Numbered from the stretch's first letter, positions 7,990 through 16,701 are shown. The stretch is DNA of 64,000 bases from Thermoactinospora rubra (GCF_002093975.1 NZ_KZ084327.1:1-64000); one strand, 5' to 3'. Made by a program: numbers and translations. The notes: a model not told the origin generated them from the letters alone.

Positions 7990-8190
7990 TCACTTGGGCC
8001 GCCCAGTCCGGCTCGCGGTGGCCCAGCGGAAGACGGTCCGCCCCTCCTGCCGGAACCGCGGCTCCCAGCCGCCCTCGATGCGTGCGGCGTGGCCCGGCGA
8101 AGCGTCGCCGCCGCGGATGGCCAGGTCGGCGTTGGTGGGCACTCGCTCGGGCTGGTAGTGGCCCACCGAAACCACTCGCGATCCGGACAT
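7990..8190 (-). pseudogene. internally deleted ketosynthase III (FabH-like) remnant
   Basis: The 66-residue frame begins like FabH (SRVVSVGHYQPERVPTNADLA). It then jumps to a segment that matches the region before the catalytic His in actinobacterial KAS III (FRQEGRTVFRWAT), and ends in unrelated residues. The active-site Cys region and most of the roughly 330-residue enzyme are missing. An AAGGGAGG ribosome site four bases from the ATG and a -10 (TATAGT) remain, so a short peptide may still be made. It is divergent from the TetR gene across an operator and may lead the lipoprotein/OmpA operon, which starts 31 bases downstream. Confidence 0.6.
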
Positions 8191-8215
8191 ATCGCCTCCC
8201 TTGCGCCGAGGACTA

Positions 8216-8239
8216 TAGCGTCCGAACGATCGGTCGCTA
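8216..8239. promoter_or_regulatory. TetR-type palindromic operator
   Basis: Two 12-base arms, TAGCGTCCGAAC and GATCGGTCGCTA, match at 10 of 12 positions. The site lies between the divergent TetR gene and the FabH remnant. It overlaps the minus-strand -10 (TATAGT, 8217-8212) and abuts a plus-strand TAAACT (8238-8243) placed so that transcription would begin at the TetR GTG. One bound dimer would block both promoters. Confidence 0.7.
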
Positions 8240-8249
8240 AACTCGGGAC

Positions 8250-8861
8250 GTGAGTCCACGCCGATCAGCGGCGCAGGCGCGGAACACGCGGGCGGCCATC
8301 GTCGCACGCGCGATGGCCGTCGCCTCCGTCGAGGGCCTGGAAGGGCTCACCATCGGCCGCCTGGCCGACGACCTCGGGCTGAGCAAGTCGGGGCTGCTCG
8401 GCCACTTCGGCAGCAAGCAAGGGCTCCAGCTGGCGGTCGTCGAGGCGGCGGCGGAGGTGTTCCGGCGCGAGGTCGTCGCGCCCGCGTCCGGGAACGCTCC
8501 CGGGCTGCCCCGGCTGCGCGCCCAGTGCGAGGCGTGGATCTCCTACCTGGAGCGTGCGGCGTTCCCCGGCGGCTGCCTGCTCACGGCGGCCGCGGTGGAG
8601 TTCGACGACCGGGACGGCCCGGTGCGCGAGGCCGTGCTGGCGCAGCAGGACGCCTGGCTGGCGGAGCTGCGGAGCCAGGGCGAGCGGGCGGCCCGCTCCG
8701 GCGACCTGCCGGCGGGCGCGGACCCCGAGCAGCTGGCTTTCGACCTGCTCGGCGTCATGCTGGCGCTCAACCAGCGCCTGCGCCTGCACCGCGACCCGGA
8801 GGCGCCGCGCCGCGCCCGCCGGGCCGTCGACCGGCTGCTCGGCGCTCGCGAGCCGGCGTGA
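8250..8861 (+). CDS. TetR/AcrR family transcriptional regulator
   Basis: A 203-residue repressor. The N-terminal helix-turn-helix (about residues 10-57) reads ARNTRAAIVARAMAVA, LEGLTIGRLADDLGLSKSGLLGHFGSK. The C-terminal ligand domain begins around 75 and includes GGCLLTAAAVEFDDRDGPVR, typical of the YxaF/LmrA-like C-terminal group. The GTG start has no ribosome site and lies six bases after a -10-like TAAACT, so the mRNA is probably leaderless. The adjacent palindrome makes autoregulation likely. Its ligand is unknown. Confidence 0.88.
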   Translation: MSPRRSAAQARNTRAAIVARAMAVASVEGLEGLTIGRLADDLGLSKSGLLGHFGSKQGLQLAVVEAAAEVFRREVVAPASGNAPGLPRLRAQCEAWISYLERAAFPGGCLLTAAAVEFDDRDGPVREAVLAQQDAWLAELRSQGERAARSGDLPAGADPEQLAFDLLGVMLALNQRLRLHRDPEAPRRARRAVDRLLGAREPA

Positions 8862-8959
8862 CCCGGCTCCTCACCGCTCGTGACGGCCCGGCGCAACGTC
8901 TTTCGGTGGGGCGAAGGCCGCGCGACCATGGAGGAGTATCCGCCTGGAGGAGGCCCGCG

Positions 8960-9235
8960 ATGAGCCGCTACAGCGGGCCGGCCACCCTGGTGACCGGGGC
9001 CGGCGTGGAGATTGCCGTGGAGGTCGACCTGGAGGAGGAGCCGGGGGCGCCGAGCCGCTGGCGCGGCCGGGCCGTGACCGACGACCCAGCCGGCCTCGAT
9101 CCCTCGGACGACGTCGGGAACGCCGTGCTGCGCCTGCCCGACGGGCGCGCGGGCCGGGTCGTGGTCGCGCACGTGGCGTTCGGGCGTCCCGTCACGATCG
9201 AGCTCGCCGGGGGAGGCCCGCCGCCCTTCGGCTGA
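8960..9235 (+). CDS. small conserved hypothetical protein, 91 aa
   Basis: The ATG follows an excellent GGAGGAGG. The product looks like a compact beta-rich domain: MSRYSGPATLVTGAGVEIAVEV, a central WRGRAV, then VLRLPDGRAGRVVVAHVAFG and a C-terminal GGGPPPFG. The pattern recalls small DUF4873-like proteins of actinomycetes, but I cannot assign it firmly. No Cys, no membrane helix. A hairpin follows directly at 9236-9253. Confidence 0.7.
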   Translation: MSRYSGPATLVTGAGVEIAVEVDLEEEPGAPSRWRGRAVTDDPAGLDPSDDVGNAVLRLPDGRAGRVVVAHVAFGRPVTIELAGGGPPPFG

Positions 9236-9253
9236 CCGGCCCGGAAAGGCCGG
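9236..9253 (+). terminator. short GC hairpin after the 91-aa gene
   Basis: CCGGCC at 9236-9241 pairs with GGCCGG at 9248-9253 across a six-base loop, starting immediately after the stop codon. It is a plausible terminator, followed by AT-richer repeats. Confidence 0.5.
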
Positions 9254-9259
9254 CACAGA

Positions 9260-9291
9260 AACCGACGCGGAAAAGAACCGACGCGGAAAAG
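9260..9291 (+). repeat. 2 x 16-bp perfect tandem repeat
   Basis: AACCGACGCGGAAAAG occurs at 9260-9275 and again at 9276-9291, with a degenerate third copy after it. It sits in a 180-base non-coding gap between convergent genes. No function is evident. Confidence 0.95.
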
Positions 9292-9414
9292 ATTCGGCGC
9301 GGCCTTCCGAAGGTGATTCCACCTGTGGCGGGGATCCAGCGGAGGGGATTCCCTCAGTCCAAGGTGGACGCAGTGAAGGCCGCGCAGGGGTGTCGTACCC
9401 GGCCGGATGGCGCT

Positions 9415-9828
9415 CTAACGCTCTCCGGCCTCCTGCATCTCCCTCGCGAGGGCGGTCAGCATGGCCAGCGCGTGGTCCCAGTTCTCGGCGCTCCACGGCG
9501 GGACGTCGAAACCCGTCTCGACCACCCGCACCCGCGTCCGGCCGCCCTCCCCGGTCAGCGTGAGCGTCACCAGCGTGGTGCGGTCGTCCTGCACCGAGTG
9601 CCCGGGCGCCAGGCACCACCGCCACGACAGCAGGCGCGGCGGATCGACGCGCTCGACGACGCCGTTGATGATGTCCTCGGCCCCCAGGTCGAACCGGGCG
9701 GGCGCGCCCTCCCTGAGCTCCATGGCCGCGCCGGGGAACCAGCGGGCGAGCGACGCCGGACTGGCGATCAGATCCCAGACCCGCTCCACCGGGGCCGCGA
9801 TGGCGATCTCGCGCTCGATCCTGTCCAC
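9415..9828 (-). CDS. SRPBCC (AHSA1-like) domain protein
   Basis: A 137-residue START/Bet v1-like fold of the AHSA1 group: IEREIAIAAPVERVWDLIASPASLARWFPG at the start, LSWRWC in the middle, and TTLVTLTLTGEGGRTRVRVVETGF then the long C-terminal helix. These proteins bind hydrophobic ligands in a deep cavity. No ArsR partner is adjacent, unlike the second copy at 17282. The GTG is chosen because GGAGGAGG lies just upstream. Confidence 0.82.
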   Translation of the reverse strand: MDRIEREIAIAAPVERVWDLIASPASLARWFPGAAMELREGAPARFDLGAEDIINGVVERVDPPRLLSWRWCLAPGHSVQDDRTTLVTLTLTGEGGRTRVRVVETGFDVPPWSAENWDHALAMLTALAREMQEAGER

Positions 9829-9982
9829 TCGGGCCTCCTCCGGCCGCAATCCCCTCAAGGGGAGCGTAGGCCCGCGGCGGGCGGCCCCTCAACGAAGCGG
9901 CGGTCAGCCTTTGGTGAAGGTGAGGCGACGGTGAAGGTGGGGCGATGCCGTACCGGAAAGGCGCCGTGACCGGACGCGCGGG

Positions 9983-10018
9983 CAGCCGGTGGCCGGGACG
10001 CGCCCGGGCCACCGGCTG
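9983..10018. terminator. strong hairpin between convergent genes
   Basis: CAGCCGGTGGCC at 9983-9994 is a perfect 12-base match to the reverse complement of 10007-10018. Three more pairs form across a one-base bulge. It lies just beyond the stop of the glycosyltransferase gene and is a likely factor-independent terminator for it. Confidence 0.65.
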
Positions 10019-10028
10019 GACAGGGCCG

Positions 10029-11090
10029 TCAGGCGGCCAGGGAGGCGACCAGGCTCTCGTTGACCACCTGCTCGTAGACCTTCTCGTACCCCTCGGCCAT
10101 GCTCGTCGCGTCGAAGCGCAGCTCCACGTGGGTACGGCAGGCGGCCGGGCGCAGCGCCCCGGCGGCCTCGACCGCGGCGGGCAGCTCCTCGGCCCGGGTG
10201 CAGACGATGCCCGTCACCCCGTCGTCGACCACCTCGGGCACCGAGCCCCTGCGCAGCGCGACCACCGGCGTGCCGCAGGCCATCGCCTCGATCATGACCA
10301 TGCCGAAGGGCTCCTCCCACTGGATCGGGAAGAGCAGGCAGCGCGCGCCGGCCAGCAGCTCGCGCTTGAACGTGCTGTCGGCCTCGCCGACGTACTCGGC
10401 GTCCGCGCCCAGGCGCGGGCGGATGAACGTGTCGAAGTACTCGTGCTCGGCCGGCTCGTTGATCTTGCCGGCCAGGACGATCCGCCGGCCCGCCGCGCGG
10501 GCGGCGTCGATGGCCAGGTGGGCGCCCTTGTCGGGGCTGAACCGGCCCAGGAACAGCGTGTAGTCGTCCTTGTCCTCGCGGAAGGGGAAGGTGGACACGT
10601 CGACGGCGTTGTGGACGGTGCCCACCCAGTTGAGGCCGGGGGCGCGCAGCTGCTGGGCGTCGGAGATCGACACCAGGCTGATCGAACGGCCCAGCAGGCG
10701 GTAGTACTCGGCCAGCTCGCCCTCGGCCGGGCCGTGCATCGTGACCACCGTCGGCGTGGCGCGGTTCACGGCCAGGAGAGGACCGGCCAGCGAGTGGTCG
10801 TGCACCACGTCGGCGTCGAGCTCGTTGAGGATCTTCGCCACGGACGCGGCGTGGACGACCTCGGGCATCGGCTCACCCAGCCGCGAGGAGGGCGGCTCCT
10901 CGTAGGTGGCGACGAAGTCGGCGGGCGTGCCCGAACGGCCGGCGCCGATGAGGGTGACCTGGTGGCCTCGCCGTACGAGGGCGCGGACGAGGTCGTTGAG
11001 CACAGCCTCGATGCCTCCGTACGCGCGTGGCGGCACCTCGAACCACGGGGGCGCCACCATCGCGACGTGCAGCCGAGACCGTCCGGGCAT
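10029..11090 (-). CDS. GT4-family glycosyltransferase
   Basis: A 353-residue GT-B glycosyltransferase. The N-terminal acceptor domain carries PPRAYGGIEAVLNDLVRALVRRGHQVTL. The C-terminal donor domain carries FLGRFSPDKGAHLAIDAA, then the GT4 nucleotide-sugar signature FPIQWEEPFGMVMIEAMACGTPVVAL with the paired Glu of the EX7E motif. There are no membrane helices. Acceptor and sugar cannot be told. The ATG at 11090 has GGAGA five bases upstream; another ATG two codons earlier overlaps that site. It is divergent from the NEW3-domain gene across a promoter-rich gap. Confidence 0.9.
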   Translation of the reverse strand: MPGRSRLHVAMVAPPWFEVPPRAYGGIEAVLNDLVRALVRRGHQVTLIGAGRSGTPADFVATYEEPPSSRLGEPMPEVVHAASVAKILNELDADVVHDHSLAGPLLAVNRATPTVVTMHGPAEGELAEYYRLLGRSISLVSISDAQQLRAPGLNWVGTVHNAVDVSTFPFREDKDDYTLFLGRFSPDKGAHLAIDAARAAGRRIVLAGKINEPAEHEYFDTFIRPRLGADAEYVGEADSTFKRELLAGARCLLFPIQWEEPFGMVMIEAMACGTPVVALRRGSVPEVVDDGVTGIVCTRAEELPAAVEAAGALRPAACRTHVELRFDATSMAEGYEKVYEQVVNESLVASLAA

Positions 11091-11121
11091 GATCATCTCC
11101 TCTCAAAGCTCCACATGCACC

Positions 11122-11150
11122 TTGCGTAAAGCTGCATCCAGGATTATAAG
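11122..11150 (+). promoter_or_regulatory. sigma-70-type promoter of the NEW3/ABC operon
   Basis: TTGCGT (11122-11127), a 17-base spacer and TATAAG (11145-11150) fit the vegetative consensus well. The expected start near 11157 leaves a leader of about 70 bases. The opposite strand also reads TATAAT at 11148-11143, but without a good -35. Confidence 0.6.
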
Positions 11151-11225
11151 TTCTCTCAAACTAAAGAGACAGAGTTGGTTCTCCCATCAACAGGGAGACT
11201 CCGACCGAACGGACGGCTGGTCACG

Positions 11226-12359
11226 ATGTCGCTGCTTCGCCTCCTGCCGTGCGCTCTGGCGGCCCTGCTGGGCGTGACCGTCCTCGCCCCCGCGGCGCAC
11301 GCGCAAACGCTCACGTTGTCCACGCCCTATCCCTCGATCGAGGTGGAGCCGGGCGAGACGGTGTCACTGGACGTCGAGGTCAAGGGATCGCCGCCCGGCC
11401 GGGCCGACCTCGACGTGGACGCGCCCAAGGGCTGGAAGCACAGCCTGCGCGGCGGCGGTTTCGTGGTCTCCAGCGTGCACGCGGGCAGCGCCGAGGTGAC
11501 GCTGGACGTCACCGTCCCGGCCGAGGCCAAGGGCACCCACGAGGTCACCGTCACCGCCCGCGGACGCGGCGGCGAGCGCGCCCGGCTGCCGATCACGATG
11601 GCGGTGCGCGGCGGCGAGGAGGCCGGCGTGCGCCTGGAAGCCGAGTTCGGCAAGCTCACCGGCAAGCCGGGCGACACCTTCAGCTACAACGTCACGCTCC
11701 GCAACGGCGCCCCCAAGGCCATCACCTTCGCCCTGGCCGTCCGCGGCCCCTCGGGCTGGAACGTCTCGGCCAACCCGGCCAGCCAGGCCCGCGCCACCAC
11801 CGTCAAGGTCGACGGCGGCAGCACGGCCGCCCTCACCGTCACCGCCGACCCGCCGGACGGCGTCACCGCCGGCGGCTACCCCATCCAGCTCGGCGTCACC
11901 GGCGGCGGACGCCAGGCGGCCATCGAGCTGACCGCCGAGGTGACCGGCACGGTCGAGATGGAGCTCGGCACCCCCGACGACCGGCTCAACGCCTCCGGCT
12001 CCACCGGGCAGCAGACCCGCGTGTCCCTCGTCCTCACCAACAAGGGCTCGGCGCCCCTGACCGGCGTGACGCTGTCGGCCTCGCCGCCCAGCGGCTGGGA
12101 GGTGAAGTTCGAGCCCGAGACCGTCGACGTCGCGCCCCGGCAGACCGCCCGCGTCACCGCGCTCGTCACCCCCTCCGACGACGCCGTGACCGGCGACTAC
12201 ATGGTCACCCTCACCGCCGACAAGGACGGCACGCGCTCCTCGGCCGACATCCGTTTCACCGTCGAGACCTCACGCTGGTGGGGACTGTTCGGGCTGCTGG
12301 TCATCCTGGCCGTGGCCGGCGGGCTCTGGTACGTCTTCCGCACCTTCGGACGCCGCTGA
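11226..12359 (+). CDS. NEW3-domain surface protein with C-terminal anchor
   Basis: A 377-residue exported protein: signal peptide 1-22 (ending AHAQ), about three immunoglobulin-like NEW3/CARDB-type repeats (about 25-130, 135-235, 240-350), and a final membrane helix (about 355-373) with a short RR tail. Repeated motifs include PSGWNVSANP and PSGWEVKFEPE followed by a proline-rich strand. It is the first gene of an operon with an ABC ATPase (12-base gap) and an ABC-2 permease. This arrangement is seen in archaea and actinobacteria, where the surface protein may be a partner of the transporter. The ribosome site is weak. Confidence 0.82.
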   Translation: MSLLRLLPCALAALLGVTVLAPAAHAQTLTLSTPYPSIEVEPGETVSLDVEVKGSPPGRADLDVDAPKGWKHSLRGGGFVVSSVHAGSAEVTLDVTVPAEAKGTHEVTVTARGRGGERARLPITMAVRGGEEAGVRLEAEFGKLTGKPGDTFSYNVTLRNGAPKAITFALAVRGPSGWNVSANPASQARATTVKVDGGSTAALTVTADPPDGVTAGGYPIQLGVTGGGRQAAIELTAEVTGTVEMELGTPDDRLNASGSTGQQTRVSLVLTNKGSAPLTGVTLSASPPSGWEVKFEPETVDVAPRQTARVTALVTPSDDAVTGDYMVTLTADKDGTRSSADIRFTVETSRWWGLFGLLVILAVAGGLWYVFRTFGRR

Positions 12360-12371
12360 CATGGAGCCGAC

Positions 12372-13316
12372 ATGGTCGACACGGACGCCCCCGTCATCTC
12401 CATCCACCGGCTGACCAAGCGGTACGGCCCGGTCACCGCCGTGCGCGAGCTGGACCTGGAGGTACGGCGGGGCGAGGTCTTCGGCCTGCTCGGGCCCAAC
12501 GGGGCGGGGAAGACCACCACCATCCTCACGCTCCTCGGCCTCGCCGAACCCACCTCGGGCACCGTGCGGGTGCTCGGCCTCGACCCCACCCGCGAGGCCG
12601 TCAAGGTCAAGCGGCAGGTCGGCTACGTGCCCGACAGTGTCGGCTTCTACCCCGGCCTCACCGCGCGGCAGAACCTCCGCTACACGGCCCGGCTGAACGG
12701 CCTGCGCGACGTCGAGGACCGCATCACCGAGGTGCTGGAGCAGGTCGGCCTCGGCCACGCCGCCGACGCCAGGGCCGGCACCTTCTCCCGCGGCATGCTG
12801 CAACGCCTCGGCATCGCCGACGCGCTGGTCAAGAACCCCTCGGTGATGATCCTGGACGAGCCGACCATCGCCATCGACCCCGAGGGCGTCCGGCAGGTCC
12901 TCTCGCTCATCCGCACCCTGCGCGAGGAGCACCGGATGACCGTGCTGCTGTCCTCCCACCTCCTCTACCAGGTGCAGGAGGTCTGCGACCGGGTCGGCAT
13001 CTTCGTCAAGGGCCGCCTGGTGGCCGTCGGCTCGGTCGCCGAGCTGGCCGACCGCCTGTCCGAGGGCCGCGTCGTCGTCGAGGTGGGCGTCGCCGGCGAC
13101 CCCGACGCCGCCGCCCGCCGCCTGGCCGAGGTGGACGGCGTCCAGGAGGTGTCCAGGGAGGGCGACCTCCTGCTGGCCGTCTGCGGCGGCCAGTCCCGCG
13201 CCCGGATCGCCGGCGCCCTCACCGGCGCCGGCCACACGCTGCTGCACCTGCGGCAGCGCAGCAGCCACCTGGACGAGATCTACCACAGGTACTTCCACCA
13301 TGAACGGACCGAGTAA
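12372..13316 (+). CDS. ABC transporter ATP-binding protein
   Basis: A 314-residue ATPase of the DRA/CcmA-like exporter group. It has Walker A GPNGAGKT (41-48), a signature-like SRGML in [15 protein letters not shown], Walker B VMILDEP, and SSHLL before the switch His. The D-loop area reads TIAIDPEG where TxGLDP is usual, a mild variation. The tail (about 230-314) is the family's regulatory extension. Its stop overlaps the permease start by 17 bases. It powers the adjacent permease; the substrate is unknown. Confidence 0.92.
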   Translation: MVDTDAPVISIHRLTKRYGPVTAVRELDLEVRRGEVFGLLGPNGAGKTTTILTLLGLAEPTSGTVRVLGLDPTREAVKVKRQVGYVPDSVGFYPGLTARQNLRYTARLNGLRDVEDRITEVLEQVGLGHAADARAGTFSRGMLQRLGIADALVKNPSVMILDEPTIAIDPEGVRQVLSLIRTLREEHRMTVLLSSHLLYQVQEVCDRVGIFVKGRLVAVGSVAELADRLSEGRVVVEVGVAGDPDAAARRLAEVDGVQEVSREGDLLLAVCGGQSRARIAGALTGAGHTLLHLRQRSSHLDEIYHRYFHHERTE

Positions 13317-14235
13317 GGGCTGGTGGGTGGTCGCGCGCAAGGAGATCGCCGACCACCTGCACTCGGCGCGCCTGGCCGTCGTCGCCGCGCTGCTGTCCCT
13401 CAGCGGGATCGCCGCCGTCTACGCGGCCGGCGGCCGCATCAGGGACGTCGCCGCCCAGGCCGGCGACGACCCCGCCCTGTTCCTCAAGCTGTTCACCGTG
13501 GCGATCGAGAACACCCCGTTCGCCTTCGTCAACTTCGTCGCGCTCATCGGCCCGCTGCTGGGCATCGCCTTCGGCTTCGACGCCGTCAGCTCCGAACGCG
13601 CCCAGCGCACCCTGCCGCGGCTGCTGGCCCAGCCCATCCACCGCGACGACGTCGTCAACGGCAAGTTCGTGGCGGGGCTGGCGGTCATCGGCGTCCTGCT
13701 GGCGGCGCTGATGGCGCTGGTGGCCGCGATCGGCATCGTCCGGCTCGGCATCGTGCCGCGCGCCGAGGACGTGGGGCGGCTGCTGGTCTACCTCGTCGTC
13801 TCGATCGTCTACATCGGCTGCTGGCTGGCGTTCGCGCTCATGCTGTCCATCGTGCTGCAGCGCGCGGCGACCGCGGCGCTGACCGCGATCGGGACGTGGC
13901 TGGTGTTCTCGCTGCTGGCCGCGTTGCTGGCGCAGATCCTCGCCGGGGTGTTCGCCGAGCCCGGCACGGTCGAGCACGCGGGGTTGGAGCAGGCGTTCGG
14001 GCGGGCCTCACCGGCCATCGTGTACGAGGAGGTCACGGCCGCGCTCCTCACGCCGGAACTGCGCACGCTCGGGGTGATCCTGCCCGAGCAGGCCTTCCGC
14101 GCCGTGCCCGGCCGCCTGCCGCTGGACGAGAGCCTGCTGCTGGTCTGGCCGCAGATCACGGGCCTGGTGGCGCTGGCGGCGGTGCTGTTCGGCGTCGCCT
14201 ACGTGGCGTTCCTCCGCCAGGAGGTGCGCGTCTGA
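13300..14235 (+). CDS. ABC-2 type permease
   Basis: A 311-residue membrane protein with about six helices. It has a large extracytoplasmic segment after helix 1 ([22 protein letters not shown]) and the ABC-2 feature [31 protein letters not shown], which contacts the ATPase. Related NosY/GldF-like permeases share this form. It forms the transporter with the ATPase encoded immediately upstream. A cupin gene on the other strand ends 12 bases away. Confidence 0.9.
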   Translation: MNGPSKGWWVVARKEIADHLHSARLAVVAALLSLSGIAAVYAAGGRIRDVAAQAGDDPALFLKLFTVAIENTPFAFVNFVALIGPLLGIAFGFDAVSSERAQRTLPRLLAQPIHRDDVVNGKFVAGLAVIGVLLAALMALVAAIGIVRLGIVPRAEDVGRLLVYLVVSIVYIGCWLAFALMLSIVLQRAATAALTAIGTWLVFSLLAALLAQILAGVFAEPGTVEHAGLEQAFGRASPAIVYEEVTAALLTPELRTLGVILPEQAFRAVPGRLPLDESLLLVWPQITGLVALAAVLFGVAYVAFLRQEVRV

Positions 14236-14247
14236 CGGGCTCTGGGG

Positions 14248-14625
14248 TCACCGTACGGCGTAGCCGGGCACCGAGGGCCAGCGGACGGTCAGCACGAGGG
14301 AGTCCTCCTCCGAGTGCCAGGAGTGGTCGACGCCCTCGCCCCAGACGACGTAGTCGCCCTGCCGGGCCAGCAGGACGCTGCGTCCCGGCAGCTCGACGCG
14401 GAACCGCCCGCTGATCAGCATCAGCATCGCGGTGCGCGTCTCGCCCGTGACCCATCGCGCCCGCCGTTCTCCCGCCGGGTGGCGGCCCCACTTCACCTCG
14501 ACGTCGCGGCTGTGCCGTACGTCGTCCGGGGGTTTGAAGTGCCCCAGCAGCCACCCGCGGTCACCGGGGGCGTCGGCGTCGGCGTTGCCCACGTAGACGT
14601 TGCCCACACGGACGTCGTCAGTCAT
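14248..14625 (-). CDS. cupin-fold protein
   Basis: A 125-residue single cupin barrel. The strands run from VEVKWGRHPAG through MLMLISGRFRVELPG to GDYVVWGEGVDHSW, with the classical metal-binding His spread across the two cupin motifs only partly present. No activity can be assigned. The ATG at 14625 has no obvious ribosome site and could be leaderless. Confidence 0.7.
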   Translation of the reverse strand: MTDDVRVGNVYVGNADADAPGDRGWLLGHFKPPDDVRHSRDVEVKWGRHPAGERRARWVTGETRTAMLMLISGRFRVELPGRSVLLARQGDYVVWGEGVDHSWHSEEDSLVLTVRWPSVPGYAVR

Positions 14626-14735
14626 GAACGCCGACCCTACCGCCCGCCCGTCGGTCCCCGAAAGCGGCACAAGCAGCGAAAAGCTTTGCCATTGGCGGTG
14701 CTGGTGTGGCCGATGGTGCGGGGTAGAACGCGGCC

Positions 14736-15221
14736 ATGGGCACACTACGACACGCGCTGGCCGTGGCGGTCGTCCTGCTGGCCGTCACCGCCGCGCCCGC
14801 GGCCGCGGACAGCGTGAAGGTCAACCCCTACCGCGCCGAGCCGGGCGACTCGGTGCGGATCGTCGTCTACGGATGCGAGGACGCCGACCAGGTCTTCGCC
14901 GTGTCGAGCGTCTTCGAGGAGGACGTGGAGCTGGTGCCGACGGGCGACTTCTGGTCCGGAGCCGCCGAGGTGAACCGGGACGCCCGCACGGGACGCGCCT
15001 GGGTCGAGGTGGGCTGCGACGACGAGGCCGAGGTGCTGGAGGGATCGTTCGTGGTCGTCGACGGCTTCGGGCCCGACACCGGGAGCGGCGGGCTGGCCAT
15101 GGGCGCCGAGGACCACTCCGGGCTGGCGTGGGGGGTCGCCGTCATGGTGGCCGCGGGCGCCGCGGTGGTCGCCGTGTCCGTGCTGGCGGGCCGCCGCCGT
15201 GCGGCCAGGATGCGTGGCTGA
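14736..15221 (+). CDS. secreted protein with C-terminal membrane anchor, sortase partner
   Basis: A 161-residue protein with a signal peptide (1-24, ending AAA-D), an extracytoplasmic beta-rich domain with two Cys (GCEDAD and VGCDDE, probably a disulfide), a Gly-rich linker, a membrane helix (about 130-152) and an RRRAAR tail. No LPXTG-like motif is visible. It is always-adjacent architecture for class F sortases in actinobacteria. The stop overlaps the sortase start region, so the genes are co-translated and probably work together at the surface. Confidence 0.78.
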   Translation: MGTLRHALAVAVVLLAVTAAPAAADSVKVNPYRAEPGDSVRIVVYGCEDADQVFAVSSVFEEDVELVPTGDFWSGAAEVNRDARTGRAWVEVGCDDEAEVLEGSFVVVDGFGPDTGSGGLAMGAEDHSGLAWGVAVMVAAGAAVVAVSVLAGRRRAARMRG

Positions 15222-15849
15222 GGCGCGCCGCCTGGCGGGCGTCCTGCTGCTGCTCGCCGCGGCGGTCGCCTGCAAGGCGGACGGCGCGGCCCGGCTGTCC
15301 CTGCCGGTCGTGGTGCAGGCGAGAGCCTGGCCGCGCCCCGCGGCGCAGGCGAGGGCGCAGTGGGCCCGCCCCGTGCGCGTGCTCGTGCCGCGGGCGGGCG
15401 TCGACGCCCCCGTGATCGGCCTCGGCGGCGAGGACGGCCACCTGGGCGCCCCACCGGCCGGCGAGGCGAACCTGGTCGGCTGGGACCGGCAGGGCCCGGC
15501 GCCCGGCGACCCCGGCGCCGCCGTCCTCGTGGGCCACCTGGACACCCGCGCCGGCCCCGCCGTCTTCGCCCGGCTGCGCCAGGTCAGGCCCGGCGACACG
15601 GTCGCGGTGGTCCGCTCCGACGACCGCGTCGCCGTCTACCGCGTGACCGGCTCGCAGGAGGCGGGCAAGGAGGACTTCCCGGTGCGCAGGGTCTTCCGGG
15701 CCTCGCCCAGGCCCGCCATCCGGCTCGTCACCTGCGGCGGCCGGTTCGACCGCGTGCGCCACGCCTACGAGGACAACCTCATCGTGTACGGCGAGCACGC
15801 CGGAACCTACCGCCTGGCCGATCTCGTCGAGCGTCCCGGCGCGGCCTGA
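15214..15849 (+). CDS. class F sortase
   Basis: A 211-residue transpeptidase-like protein. A hydrophobic N-terminus (LAGVLLLLAAAVAC) acts as signal or anchor and ends in a possible lipobox. The sortase barrel follows: VRVLVPRAGVDAPVIGLG, then catalytic His108 in VGHLDT, Cys174 in LVTCGG, and an Arg in FDRVRHAYEDN. Class F enzymes are the common actinobacterial group, with loosely defined substrates. The GTG at 15214 is preferred because AGGA lies just upstream and it overlaps the previous stop; a GTG 15 bases earlier is possible. Confidence 0.88.
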   Translation: MAEARRLAGVLLLLAAAVACKADGAARLSLPVVVQARAWPRPAAQARAQWARPVRVLVPRAGVDAPVIGLGGEDGHLGAPPAGEANLVGWDRQGPAPGDPGAAVLVGHLDTRAGPAVFARLRQVRPGDTVAVVRSDDRVAVYRVTGSQEAGKEDFPVRRVFRASPRPAIRLVTCGGRFDRVRHAYEDNLIVYGEHAGTYRLADLVERPGAA

Positions 15850-15852
15850 CGG

Positions 15853-16647
15853 TCAGTCCCACCAGAACGACCAGGCGTGCCGGCCGACGATCTCCTCGGC
15901 GTACCCGCGCAGGTCGCCGCTGCCCTGCAGGATGTTGTCGGGGCAGAACGCCCAGTGCTCGGCGGCCACGTGGACGGCGTGGTCCAGGTCGGTCGGCGGG
16001 GCCGCCACGCTCATCTCGAGCGTGTTGAACCCCAGGCACACGACCCGGGCGCCGAACCTGTCCTCCCAGCTGCGCACCACGGCCGCCATCGGGACGATCC
16101 ACTCGTTGTGGTGCAGGGGGCCCTGCCAGCCCAGCGTCACCAGGGCGTCCGCGCCCCTCGCCCCGGCGGCCAGGCCGATCGGCATGCCGCGCTGGGCGAG
16201 CTCCTTGGCGTACCACTCGGCGACCAGGTCGGGGTCGGCGGCGAGCACGCCGGCCTCGGCCAGCCCCGGGCACAGCGCGCCGAACGGCTCGATCTCGCCC
16301 AGCGCCTCCTCCGGCGCCTGCGCCACCCACTCCTGCCAGACCTCGGCCATGAAGCCCTCGGCGGTGAAGTGGTCGATCAGCATCGGGTCGTCGGGCGCGA
16401 CGCGGGCCACCGACCAGGGCTGGGCCGACTCCTCCAGCAGCAGCGGCCACAGCCCGGAGCGCGGGTGCTCGGCCCGCAGCGCCGCCCACAGCGCGCCGGT
16501 GGCGGGCGTGTGGCTCATCCAGAAGGCCGGCCGGCCGTCGTCGGCGCACATCACCTCGCCGGGGGGCAGGTCGGCAGCGAGTGCCCGCCCCTTGCCGCCG
16601 TCGGCGAACAGCCGGCGCAGGTCCGGTGGCAGCTGGTGATCGTCCAT
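15853..16647 (-). CDS. DUF4253 domain protein
   Basis: A 264-residue protein whose C-terminal half is a clear DUF4253 domain (from about residue 150: ALVTLGWQGPLHHNE, VVRSWEDRFGARVVCLGFNTLEMSVA, HVAAEHWAFCPDNILQG). The family is found in actinobacteria, sometimes near toxin-immunity loci, and has no established role. The ATG at 16647 lacks a good ribosome site. The stop nearly touches the convergent sortase gene. No toxin gene is next to it. Confidence 0.83.
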   Translation of the reverse strand: MDDHQLPPDLRRLFADGGKGRALAADLPPGEVMCADDGRPAFWMSHTPATGALWAALRAEHPRSGLWPLLLEESAQPWSVARVAPDDPMLIDHFTAEGFMAEVWQEWVAQAPEEALGEIEPFGALCPGLAEAGVLAADPDLVAEWYAKELAQRGMPIGLAAGARGADALVTLGWQGPLHHNEWIVPMAAVVRSWEDRFGARVVCLGFNTLEMSVAAPPTDLDHAVHVAAEHWAFCPDNILQGSGDLRGYAEEIVGRHAWSFWWD

Positions 16648-16701
16648 GTCCAGGCATATCGTAGTGGCCCGGTCCGGCGCGATCCTGGACAATGGGGGGC
16701 C

